From the NCBI GenBank assembly GCA_903896925.1, contig CAITZM010000072.1, positions 1-64,000 on the forward strand: a stretch of 64,000 nucleotides of DNA, in the 5' to 3' direction. A program made the translations under genes and the position numbers. This DNA is from an uncultured Lentisphaerota bacterium (lineage in GTDB: Bacteria; Verrucomicrobiota; Kiritimatiellia; CAIQIC01). Shown one piece after another: positions 17,401-24,463 of the stretch. How positions within the stretch are numbered: position 1 is the stretch's first letter; each line of letters starts with the position of its first letter. Below the pieces are notes generated by a model, which saw only the letters and a program-made list of their open reading frames with translations, was not told where the DNA came from and did no database searches.

Positions 17401-17637
17401 CATTTCGATCCCTGGTGGAACCCGGCGGTGGAGGACCAGGCCACCGACCGCGCCTACCGCATCGGCCAAAAGAAGACCGTGTACAGCATCAAGCTGATCA
17501 CCCGCGGCACGGTCGAGGAAAAAGTCCTCGCGATGCAGCGCCGGAAAAAAGCGGTCATCGACGCCACCCTGACCTCGGACGAAGGCGTCATGCAGACCTT
17601 CAACTGGGACGACATCCAGGAACTGCTGTCGGACTGA
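14443..17637 (+). CDS. SWIM zinc-finger SNF2-family helicase
   Basis: A 1064-residue SNF2/Rad54-like ATPase expected to act on DNA or DNA-protein complexes in the cytoplasm. A SWIM-type zinc motif lies near the N-terminus (HCPCWANKERGVICNHVIAL, about residues 67-86). The helicase core fills the C-terminal half: motif I LLADEMGLGKT (about 618), motif II DEAQHIKN, motif III LVLTGTPIEN, and motifs V-VI GGTGLNLTGADMV and ATDRAYRIGQ. The ATG at 14443 is preferred over upstream starts because the protein then opens with the family-like MKIPFTRKTLESWAG. Length and order match bacterial SWIM-SNF2 proteins. Bacterial homologues occur both as housekeeping genes and in defence systems; no partner gene indicates the latter here. 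Confidence 0.92.
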   Translation: MKIPFTRKTLESWAGANVLREAQIMVAKDLVVEAVYDHPVITGVVFSNNRPLKTALKLLPDGYIESHCPCWANKERGVICNHVIALCLELVRRTTDPEREAKAEAEMKRTARLAALDESKYIRRVAADAPGAIPARLIVTLEKGWQAAWRNGRIPVTCALQYRNSLLPLDQIPGVLPLTLSKQDEAILFVLEDISEGPAKGRLELTPHDFLNIIRLHIGKPLPQAGGQPLTVNETSMTTLVRLDLDHENGELILLAHTELPFMAAGEFPFYLVARKTGWACGAGNLWPLANVLPEPYHAIYAEPVIIARKDVPRFLNQELPLLSAQTRVESDISADLFTFEPGVPKMKLCVRGSPASLAATLHARYGDIELVACKPDPKEHFSIPDPNDLMRYSIRNLAREKRALEQLTPAGFSGERGDLLENVIGLRPVHNFLGSHLPALRRRGWTVELEGKVAPYMDGLSFATPVVHVDDTQSNEWFDIGFDFETQEGASLSQADIHLALRKGDSFFEVGDKTYLIDSESVQAMQNIFNDCASRDGDLPGHFRLANIYAPFVKSALEALDGIDVEDTPSWRARAGQYNRTLEIEPVTLGEPLGSILRPYQKYGVSWLRFMEANGFCGLLADEMGLGKTLQALAWLQLQRQHPDARGRPALIVCPTSLVENWSEEAAKFVPNLKVLNLTGAERQDRWPQLDQTDIAVTSYAILRRDVDKFANYEFSAAILDEAQHIKNRSTQNSLAAKQIKAYQRLVLTGTPIENGVSDLWSIMDFLMPGYLGTHAAFKYHYEDPIAEGAADGEVAQAKLRKKLHPFFLRRLKSEVAKDLPPKIQKISSCNLTADQQAVYREILAASRQKITGLVAQQGFNKCRMEILTILLRLRQICCHLDLLKLPNLAAKNPSAKMDLFFELLEEALDGGHRILVFSQFVGMLTILRKALEKEGITYCYLDGSTQERMKVVHQFNSQRDIPIFLISLKAGGTGLNLTGADMVIHFDPWWNPAVEDQATDRAYRIGQKKTVYSIKLITRGTVEEKVLAMQRRKKAVIDATLTSDEGVMQTFNWDDIQELLSD

Positions 17638-17753
17638 GCGGAAACACGCGCTTGATTTATCCCGGGCGCTCCACAAAGATGCGCGCATGATGTTTCGTGT
17701 CGAACGTGCCGCAGGAAAATCAAGCGCCCCCGGCGGGCAGGCAGGCTGAGTTT

Positions 17754-19166
17754 ATGGCCGACGCACCCCACGAACCGGTCAACGAATACGAGCGCGAGCC
17801 CGTGCCGGAACAGGCGCGGCTCGGGCTGAAGAGCTACGTCGGCATGTTCGCGGGCGAACACGTCGCGGGCACGGAGCTGATGATCGGGCCGCTGTTCCTC
17901 GCGGCCGGCGTCAGCGCCTTCGATTTCATCTACGGCCTGCTGGTCGGCAATCTCCTCGCCGTCCTCAGCTGGACGCTCTTCACCGCGCCCATCGCCGTGC
18001 GCTGCCGGCTCACCCTGTACTACCAGCTGGAAAAGATTTGCGGGCGCAAGCTCGTCACCACCTACAACCTCGCCAACGGGGTCATGTTCACCGTCCTCGC
18101 CGGCGCGATGATGACCGTCTCGGCCACGGCGCTGGGCGTCTATTTCAAGTTCTCCATGCCGCAGCTCACCGACACCCTGCCCACCAGCCTGGGGTGGGTG
18201 GTGGCGGTGCTCGTCGTCGGCGTGCTCTTTTCCGTGGTCGCCGCCTTCGGCTACCGGTTCGTGGCGCGCTTTGCCAACATCGCGGCGCCATGGATGGTGC
18301 TGGTCTTCGTCGCCTTCGGCCTCATCGGTCTGCACGAGATGGGCCTGAACTCCGCCAAGGACTTCTGGCACGTGGCCTCGACGGTGATCTGGAAGGGCGG
18401 CGACCCCATGCCGGGCCAGGTCAAATTCACGTTCTGGCACGTCATGTTCTTCGCGTGGTTCTGCAACATGGCCTGGCACATCGGCATGGCCGACCTCTCG
18501 ATCTTCCGCTTCGCCAAAAAATCCTGGTACGGCATCGCCGCCGCCGCAGGCATGTACATCGGGCACTTCATGGCATGGATCGCGGCCTCGACGCTGTACG
18601 CAGTGCAGCTCAAGCATGACCCGGCCAACACCGCCGTCCTGCCGGGACCGTTGGCCTACCAGGCGTGCGGCCTGACCGGGCTGCTCTGCGTCATCGTGGC
18701 GGGCTGGACCACGGCGAACCCCACGCTCTACCGGGCCGGCCTCGCGTTCCAGGCGCTCCGCCCGGGCTCGTCGCGCTTCAAGGTCACCCTGCTGACGGGT
18801 CTGATCGCCAGCGTGACCGCGGTGTTCCCGGTCGTCACCATGCGGCTGCTGGATTTCGTCGCGCTGTGGGGCATGATCCTGATGCCGCTGGGGGCGGTGA
18901 TCTTCGTGGACTTCTGGCTGCTGCCCAGGTTCGGCCTGCGCAGCAACTTTGCCGCGGTCACCGGCCGCACGCTCAACTGGGCCGCCGCGACGGCGTGGCT
19001 CGTCAGCGTGGCGGTCAGCACGCTGCTCGTGCTCAAGGGCGGCGTACAGATCTATTTCGTCAGCCTGCCCGGCTGGTTTGTGACGGCGCTGCTCTACATC
19101 GGCGTGAGCAAGCTGATGCAGAAGAATGTGCCGTCGCTGGCCGTTCAACCGGGGTCGGAACCATGA
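17754..19166 (+). CDS. NCS1/cytosine-permease-like transporter, candidate L-rhamnose importer
   Basis: A 470-residue inner-membrane transporter with about 12 hydrophobic segments. The N-terminal region GEHVAGTELMIGPLFLAAGVSAFDFIYGLLVGNLLAVLSW resembles the first helices of nucleobase:cation symporter-1/purine-cytosine permeases (quoted in parts: MIGPLFLAAG, LLVGNLLAVLSW). The ATG at 17754 follows GCAGGCAGG; a GTG at 17697 would add 19 residues with no ribosome site. It overlaps the next gene by four bases, and L-rhamnose mutarotase follows 45 bases further on. Such neighbours suggest that its substrate is L-rhamnose or a related deoxysugar, not a nucleobase. Family assignment is moderate; substrate is inference from context. 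Confidence 0.85.
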   Translation: MADAPHEPVNEYEREPVPEQARLGLKSYVGMFAGEHVAGTELMIGPLFLAAGVSAFDFIYGLLVGNLLAVLSWTLFTAPIAVRCRLTLYYQLEKICGRKLVTTYNLANGVMFTVLAGAMMTVSATALGVYFKFSMPQLTDTLPTSLGWVVAVLVVGVLFSVVAAFGYRFVARFANIAAPWMVLVFVAFGLIGLHEMGLNSAKDFWHVASTVIWKGGDPMPGQVKFTFWHVMFFAWFCNMAWHIGMADLSIFRFAKKSWYGIAAAAGMYIGHFMAWIAASTLYAVQLKHDPANTAVLPGPLAYQACGLTGLLCVIVAGWTTANPTLYRAGLAFQALRPGSSRFKVTLLTGLIASVTAVFPVVTMRLLDFVALWGMILMPLGAVIFVDFWLLPRFGLRSNFAAVTGRTLNWAAATAWLVSVAVSTLLVLKGGVQIYFVSLPGWFVTALLYIGVSKLMQKNVPSLAVQPGSEP

Positions 19167-19342
19167 AAAAACGTCTCGCCCAGCTGCTCTCCGCCCTCGC
19201 GCTCGCCGGCACGATCCTCCCGCCCTGCCTGTTCTTTGCCGGGATGCTGACGCTCGCCGCCGTGCAGCCCTGGATGCTGGGCGCGGCGGTGCTGTGGTTT
19301 GTCGCCACCCCTTTCTGGATGGAGCACAAGGCGACGGATTGA
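19163..19342 (+). CDS. 59-residue two-helix membrane protein coupled to the permease
   Basis: A tiny protein, MKKRLAQLLSALALAGTILP onward, ending WFVATPFWMEHKATD. Two hydrophobic segments (about residues 8-29 and 32-50) are joined by a short turn. Its ATG shares four bases with the permease stop (ATGA at 19163-19166), so translation is probably coupled. The layout recalls the small two-helix proteins (DUF3311 type) that accompany some sodium-solute symporters, but I recognise no family here. A role as transporter accessory subunit is inference. Confidence 0.75.
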   Translation: MKKRLAQLLSALALAGTILPPCLFFAGMLTLAAVQPWMLGAAVLWFVATPFWMEHKATD

Positions 19343-19387
19343 GCCGTGCCACCGCGGCCGCAGTTTATCCAACCCAAAGGAACCACC

Positions 19388-19702
19388 ATGATCCGCAAAG
19401 CCTTCGTCATGGGCGTCAACGCCGGGAGCGAAGAAGAATATCAGCGCCGGCACAATCCCATCTGGCCGGAACTGGAAGCGGTGCTCAAGCAGCACGGTGT
19501 TCACAACTACTCCATCTTCCTGCTGCCGGACACGCGCCAGCTCTTCGCCTACGTCGAGATCGAGGACGAGGCCCGCTGGGCCGCGATCGCCCAGACCGCG
19601 GCGTGCCAGAAATGGTGGGCCCACATGCGCGACGTCATGCCCTACAACCCCGACGGCACGCCCGCCGCGCAGGAACTCCGGGAAGTTTTCCACCTGACCT
19701 GA
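19388..19702 (+). CDS. rhaM: L-rhamnose mutarotase
   Basis: A 104-residue protein, the usual length of RhaM, which interconverts the alpha and beta anomers of L-rhamnose before isomerisation. The known catalytic positions of the E. coli enzyme, Tyr18 and His22, are at exactly those positions here ([14 protein letters not shown]). The aromatic-rich end of the site is also present ([16 protein letters not shown]). The ATG at 19388 follows AAAGGAACC. It is the third gene after the permease and the two-helix protein, probably in one transcript. The rest of the rhamnose pathway (isomerase, kinase, aldolase) is not in the window. Confidence 0.95.
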   Translation: MIRKAFVMGVNAGSEEEYQRRHNPIWPELEAVLKQHGVHNYSIFLLPDTRQLFAYVEIEDEARWAAIAQTAACQKWWAHMRDVMPYNPDGTPAAQELREVFHLT

Positions 19703-20275
19703 CCGCTGCCAGACATGCTGGCGTGGTGGCGCGATGGAGTCTTGAGTAAGCGCAGCGCCCGGCGCACCCACAATATGTTCCGGCTGACAGGGAGCGATGG
19801 GGTCCCGCCACCTTCAGAGTTGGGTCCATTTTATTTGGGTTCCGGCTTGATCGGTGTGTGCGGTTCGCGGGGCTGGAAGCCCCGCCCGCGAAGAAACGTT
19901 GTTGGTGGGGCGCAGTCCCGTCGCGCCGCGTTGTGGCGGCGGCTCCGCCGGAGGCGTAGTCCTACCCTCCGCGCTGTTGGCCGGCGGTTTTTCAAGACCT
20001 GATATGGCGCCAAGAACCGGGGTGGACGGGCCTGACGAACAGCCACACCGTTCCAGAGCAGTCCAGAACCCGGTTGCTGCGCGTTAGCAACCCGGTCAAG
20101 GCCGCGCCACCCATACCATGGCCTGCGGAGATTAGGACCAAGCCCTATTTCGCGTTAGGACAACCGTCCTATAGGGTGCAGGCCCGGTCTGTGTTAGTCA
20201 ATTCGCGCCTTTTGTGGGGCTTTGCCTATCGTCAGTTGTAAGGCGGTCGGAAAGCCACGAGAAGCGGAGTTTTTT
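19703..20275 (+). other. Intergenic stretch with GC-rich hairpins
   Basis: These 573 bases lie between rhaM and the Sel1 lipoprotein gene. A perfect hairpin with arms GCGGGGCT and AGCCCCGC sits at 19867-19885 and may end the rhaM transcript. It is followed by more GC-rich, repeat-like sequence (GGCGGCTCCGCCGGAGGCG near 19937). No tRNA or additional gene was found. Confidence 0.55.
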
Positions 20276-20728
20276 ATGCGGTGCAAGCTGTTAGGGTGTG
20301 CGGCGATCGTGGCGCTGCTGCTGGCGTCCGGGTGCAGCGTCGTGCCCGACCTGACCAAATTGCGTGAGCGGGCCGAGCAGGGCGAGGTGAAGGCGCAGAA
20401 CAGTCTCGGGTTGCGCTATTACCACGGCACCTGGGTGCGCGCCGACAAGGCCGCCGCCGCCACCTGGTTCCGCAAGGCTGCCGAACAGGGCTACCTCAAG
20501 GCACAGTTCAATCTGGGCTTGTGCTACTACAAGGGCGAAGGCGTGGTGGCCGATGTCATCGAGGCGTATAAATGGTTTTATCTGGCGGGGCTGGCCGGGG
20601 ATGAACCCGCCAGCGCGGAGTACCTCAAGTTGGCCAAGGTTATGACCGCCGAGCAAGTGGCCGAAGCGCAACTGAGGGCCAAGCAGTGCTTTCAAACCAA
20701 AGCGCCCGTTCAGTCGGCCAAGAGCTGA
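20276..20728 (+). CDS. Sel1-repeat lipoprotein
   Basis: A 150-residue protein. The start at 20276 gives the lipoprotein signal MRCKLLGCAAIVALLLASGC with the predicted lipidated Cys at residue 20. Two Sel1-like repeats follow (about residues 38-110): GEVKAQNSLGLRYYHGTWV, AATWFRKAAEQGYLKAQFNL and EAYKWFYLAGLAGDEPAS. Sel1 repeats form helical solenoids used in protein binding, often at the envelope. There is no operon partner: the next plus-strand gene is 85 bases on and of unknown family. Role unknown. Confidence 0.85.
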   Translation: MRCKLLGCAAIVALLLASGCSVVPDLTKLRERAEQGEVKAQNSLGLRYYHGTWVRADKAAAATWFRKAAEQGYLKAQFNLGLCYYKGEGVVADVIEAYKWFYLAGLAGDEPASAEYLKLAKVMTAEQVAEAQLRAKQCFQTKAPVQSAKS

Positions 20729-20813
20729 CGGCGTCGGGTGGCTGACCAGCGCACCCGTGTGGGTATGCGCCGGGATTTTTTCGGGAAAATGGCGTCGCTA
20801 GTGAGTTTTTTCT

Positions 20814-21092
20814 ATGTATCAAACACCCAATCGAAACGCGTCCTCGTCAACACAACAGGTCACGCCGCCCTCGAAGCGGGGCAAGCGGGTCGACTATGGA
20901 CAGAAAGCCAGTTTTACCGACCACGTATTTACGGGGTTGTTATATCTGGGGTTCATCGCAGGCGCCTGCGTGATCGTAATCTTGGTGCTCAAGGTCTTCC
21001 AAGGTGACCCCAGTTATCCCAAGAACAAGGAATACGAGCATCAGCCCACCACCCGGGCCTGCCCGGCTATGACCGCCTCGCTGCAGGGCTGA
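20814..21092 (+). CDS. Hypothetical small single-helix membrane protein
   Basis: A 92-residue reading frame starting ATG 20814. It has a basic, hydrophilic first third (QVTPPSKRGKRVDYGQK) and one strong hydrophobic segment (about residues 40-61, VFTGLLYLGFIAGACVIVILVL), then a polar tail. No ribosome site of note precedes it and no family was recognised. The even composition and membrane segment make it more likely real than not. It is convergent with the GH78 gene ending at 21144, with only 51 bases between stops. Confidence 0.45.
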   Translation: MYQTPNRNASSSTQQVTPPSKRGKRVDYGQKASFTDHVFTGLLYLGFIAGACVIVILVLKVFQGDPSYPKNKEYEHQPTTRACPAMTASLQG

Positions 21093-21143
21093 CGCGACCG
21101 GTCGTGGAGCCGCGTTGCTGCGCCTGCGCTCCGCGCGCCGTGT

Positions 21144-24100
21144 TCAGCGGCGCGCCTGGAAGGCATAGCTGCCGGATCCAACCGCAAAGACCGCCGCCTG
21201 CTTTTCCGTGTGCAACAGTTTGGCGCCAGCCGGAATGATCACGGAGGCCGCGTCGGAAGTCGGCACGAACACCGTCGCGGTCGTATTGGCCGGCACGGTG
21301 ATGTTCCAGCGGAATTTTCCGTCTTCTATTTTCCAATCGCTGGCGATCTGGCCATAGGGCGATTGGTGCGTTGCGCGGACGCTGGTGAGGTCGCCGACCG
21401 GTACGGGGCGCATGATAATGTGCTTGAAGCCGGGTAGCGCGGGATCGGCCTTGATCCCGGCGAGGTCCTCATAGAACCACGTGACGAGATCGCCGATGAG
21501 CATGACGTGGTTGCCGGAGTTCATCGCGGGGTTCGCGGTGTCGCCGTTCCACAATTCCCAGATGGTGGTCGCGCCCTGGCCGATCATGTAGCCCCAGCTC
21601 GGGTAGGTTTTCTGCGTGGCGAGCGTGAAGGCCAGATCGCCGCGCCCGTTGTGCGTGAGCGTACGCATCAGCCACTGGCCACCGATCAGCCCGGTGCCGA
21701 CGTGGTTCTTACTCTCCTCGCTGATCTTCGCGACCAACCGCGCCATCACGCGCTCGCGCTGCTCCTCCGGCACGAGGCCCATGGCGAGCGGCAGCACACA
21801 GGCGGTCTGTGCACCGTTGTCGTAGTAACCGGGCCCGGTCTTGAAAAATTCCTTGTTGAAGGCGGCCTGGAGCCGTCCTGCGAGCGCGCCATAGCGCTGC
21901 GCCTCGTCGCTTTTTCCGAGTACGGTGGCATAGCGCTCCATCAGGCGGCAGCAGTGGAAAAAGTAGGCCGTGCCGAGGATCGCCGGCGCGGTTTTGCGCG
22001 CGGGGTCCTTGGTGAGAATCAGCGTCAGGTCCTCCGGCGGCACACACCAGTCGCCGTAGCGGTCCTTGTCCACCAGCCCGTTGGTGATGAAGCCGCTGGT
22101 GTAGTCCATCCACTTCTGCATCGCCGGCCAGGCGCGCGCGATGAGCGTCGTGTCGCCGTACTGATCGAGCAGGTGGCCGGGGATGATGACGAGGCTGCTG
22201 GGCCACGTGACGTTGTCGTCGAAGATCGGCCAGTAGGCGGGGGCGACGTTCGGGACCGCGCCGTCGGCGCGCTGTGCGTCGGCGATGTCCTGGATCCACT
22301 TGGCGTAGAACGCGTCGGTGTCGAAGAGAAAACTCTCGCCGCGCGCCTCGGCCGAGCGGTCGCCGAGCCAGCCCTGGCGCTCGTCGCGCTGCGGGCAGTC
22401 GGTCGGGATGCTGCGGTAGTTGCCGCGCGTGCCCCAGAGAATGTTGGTGTAGATGCGGTTCAGCAGCGGCTGCGAGCAGCTCCAGTCGCCGGCGCGTGGC
22501 AGGTCGTCGTGCACCACGCGGCCCTCGAGCGCGGCGAGCGTCGGCTTGCCCGGCCAGCCGCGGACCTCGACGAAACGGAATCCGTGATAGGTGAAGCGCG
22601 GTTCCCACGTTTCCTGGCCGCCGCCCTTGAGCGTGTAGCGGTCCGTCACCTTGGCGTCACGGATATTGTCCATGTAGAGCGTGCCGTCCGGCTTCAGTGT
22701 CTCGGAGTGTCGCAAAGCGATCTCCGTCCCGGCCGGGCCGGCCACGTGCAGGCGGCACCAGCCGACCAGGTTCTGGCCCAGGTCGAAGATGAACACGCCC
22801 GGTTTCGGCTCCGTCACGGCGAGGGGCCTGAGCGTCTCGATGACGCGGATGGGCGCGATCGGCTGCGGCACGAGCGCGCCGCCGGGCGCGGCGACGACCT
22901 GCGGCTTTTCCCACTGCGCAGCGTTGAAACCCGGCTGCGCCCAGCCCGCTAATTCCATGCGCGCGTCGAAATCTTCGCCATCATATTCGTTATTCGCGCA
23001 GATGGGCCCGTTCGTCGTCAGCTTCCACGATTCGTCGCTCACGAGCTCGGTCGCGGCGGAACCATCGTCATATTCAATCCGCAGCTGGAGCAGCAGTTTC
23101 GGGCAGCCGTAGGTCGCGGTCTTCATCGGCGAGTAGAGGCGCGGCGCATAAAACCGGCCATTGCCCAGCACAACGCCGAGGGCGTTCGCGCCCTGTCGCA
23201 CCGCGGCGGTCACGTCGTGCGTCACATAAAAGACGCGCTTGGGATATTCGGTCAGCCCGGGCGAGAGCACTTCATCGCCGATCTTGCTGCCGTTCACGTA
23301 AAGTTCCGAGAGCCCAAGCCCGGCAAACGAAACCGTCGCGCGGCGAACCCGGTGCGCGACCAGGAATTCCTTGCGCAGCCAGCGGGCCGGCAGGCGGCGG
23401 TCTTCCGGCCCACGGATCTTGCCCCAGATCAGACCGCCCGCCGGGCCCAGCACCTGTGCAGCTGCCCAGGCGCTGTCGTTGTAGCCGGGCCTCTTCCAGG
23501 CGGCGATGGGGTCCTTGCTGGATTTCCACATACCATCCGTGATCAGTGTCAGCGGAGCACCGCTGACAAATTCGACCTCCAACTTCGCCAACAGCCCGGC
23601 TGGGTTGGGACCGTCGCCGAGGTTCTCGGCCATGACGGCCAGCAGATTGCGCCCGGGCTTGAGACGCTCCGTCACATCAAAGGAACTGGCCACGGTGCCG
23701 TGGTTGGCATGGCCAACCTGCACCTCGTTGAGGTAGATGGTGGAAAGATTATCGGCCGCGACGAGCAGGCGCGCCGACTTGATCTCGCGATCGGCAGGCA
23801 GCTCGATGAGGCGCCGGAAATAGCGCTTGCCCGGCGGCGGGCCGGGTTCGGGGAACCAGATCCACTGCGGCCCGAGCACATAGGTTTCCTTGTCGGTCTC
23901 GTCCTTGCCGATCCACTGGCCGTGCCAGTCATCCGGCTTGAGCAGTCCCATCTGCCACAGCGCCGACTGGCTCCACTCGGAAGGCCGACCGGGCTGGCCC
24001 CCTTCGATCCCGATCAGGGCGGGCCCTTCGACACTGCTCAGGGCGGGCCCTTCGACGGCGCTCAGGGCAGGCCCTTCGACACTGCTCAGGGCAGGCCACA

Positions 24101-24440
24101 CACGGATTGTCCAGTGACAGCGCTGCTGCGTCACCAGCGGCTGGCCGGCATATTCGACGAACACGCTCTGGTCTGAAACGACCTTGCCGCTGTCCCACAG
24201 GGCGCCACGCTCCTGCGCCAGCAGTTCCGGCGTGCTCGCCACGAGCACCTGATAGGCGGCTTGCTTGACGCCGCGCGCCGCGCCTGCGTCGAGCTGCCAG
24301 CTCAACCGCGGTTTGGATGCATCAATACCCAGCGGATTGACACGCTGTTCGCAGCGTAACGCGACCACGTCCACGCCGTGGGCCGTGCCCAGTCCCGCCA
24401 ACAGCAGCGCCGCCAGCGTGCTTCGTGTGAGCTTGATCAT
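21144..24440 (-). CDS. GH78 alpha-L-rhamnosidase with 24-base repeat array
   Basis: A 1098-residue exported GH78 enzyme. The start at 24440 follows AAGGAG at good spacing and gives the signal peptide MIKLTRSTLAALLLAGLGTAHG. Order: fibronectin-like domain (LRCEQRVNPLGIDASKPRLSW), a PALSxVEG array at about residues 116-147, a second beta-sandwich (WIWFPEPGPPPGKRYFRR to SGAPLTLITDGMW), the rhamnosidase core FDLGQNLVGWCRLHVAGPAG and RFTYHGFRFVEVRGWPG, then the (alpha/alpha)6 barrel. The barrel has the intact signature TDCPQRDERQGWLGDRS and, later, TTIWELWNGD and MNSGNHVMLIGD. Unlike the GH78 at 9639, the signature is canonical. It lies 23 bases after the Tat sulfatase gene and is probably co-transcribed, so desulfation and rhamnose release are linked. 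Confidence 0.93.
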   Translation of the reverse strand: MIKLTRSTLAALLLAGLGTAHGVDVVALRCEQRVNPLGIDASKPRLSWQLDAGAARGVKQAAYQVLVASTPELLAQERGALWDSGKVVSDQSVFVEYAGQPLVTQQRCHWTIRVWPALSSVEGPALSAVEGPALSSVEGPALIGIEGGQPGRPSEWSQSALWQMGLLKPDDWHGQWIGKDETDKETYVLGPQWIWFPEPGPPPGKRYFRRLIELPADREIKSARLLVAADNLSTIYLNEVQVGHANHGTVASSFDVTERLKPGRNLLAVMAENLGDGPNPAGLLAKLEVEFVSGAPLTLITDGMWKSSKDPIAAWKRPGYNDSAWAAAQVLGPAGGLIWGKIRGPEDRRLPARWLRKEFLVAHRVRRATVSFAGLGLSELYVNGSKIGDEVLSPGLTEYPKRVFYVTHDVTAAVRQGANALGVVLGNGRFYAPRLYSPMKTATYGCPKLLLQLRIEYDDGSAATELVSDESWKLTTNGPICANNEYDGEDFDARMELAGWAQPGFNAAQWEKPQVVAAPGGALVPQPIAPIRVIETLRPLAVTEPKPGVFIFDLGQNLVGWCRLHVAGPAGTEIALRHSETLKPDGTLYMDNIRDAKVTDRYTLKGGGQETWEPRFTYHGFRFVEVRGWPGKPTLAALEGRVVHDDLPRAGDWSCSQPLLNRIYTNILWGTRGNYRSIPTDCPQRDERQGWLGDRSAEARGESFLFDTDAFYAKWIQDIADAQRADGAVPNVAPAYWPIFDDNVTWPSSLVIIPGHLLDQYGDTTLIARAWPAMQKWMDYTSGFITNGLVDKDRYGDWCVPPEDLTLILTKDPARKTAPAILGTAYFFHCCRLMERYATVLGKSDEAQRYGALAGRLQAAFNKEFFKTGPGYYDNGAQTACVLPLAMGLVPEEQRERVMARLVAKISEESKNHVGTGLIGGQWLMRTLTHNGRGDLAFTLATQKTYPSWGYMIGQGATTIWELWNGDTANPAMNSGNHVMLIGDLVTWFYEDLAGIKADPALPGFKHIIMRPVPVGDLTSVRATHQSPYGQIASDWKIEDGKFRWNITVPANTTATVFVPTSDAASVIIPAGAKLLHTEKQAAVFAVGSGSYAFQARR
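24001..24096 (-). repeat. Four tandem 24-base units inside the second GH78 gene
   Basis: Units at 24001, 24025, 24049 and 24073 run CCTTCGACACTGCTCAGGGC plus four bases, with the first unit the most diverged. Each encodes PALSxVEG (the last PALIGIEG) on the coding strand. The insertion follows CHWTIRVW, the same place as in the other GH78 gene, with one more copy. Confidence 0.95.
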
Positions 24441-24463
24441 GATGGCTCCTTCATAAAGGTCAT

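Noticed and set aside
14434-17688. 1084-codon minus-strand frame opposite the SNF2 gene
   Set aside because: The SNF2 motifs on the plus strand are unambiguous; the antisense frame is low-complexity and has no start signal.
19703-20275. tRNA or small RNA in the gap after rhaM
   Set aside because: The GC-rich hairpins do not form a cloverleaf and no conserved T-loop or anticodon arm was found.
24001-24096. 24-base tandem units as a CRISPR or VNTR outside genes
   Set aside because: The units abut with no spacers and read in frame as PALSxVEG within a GH78 gene.
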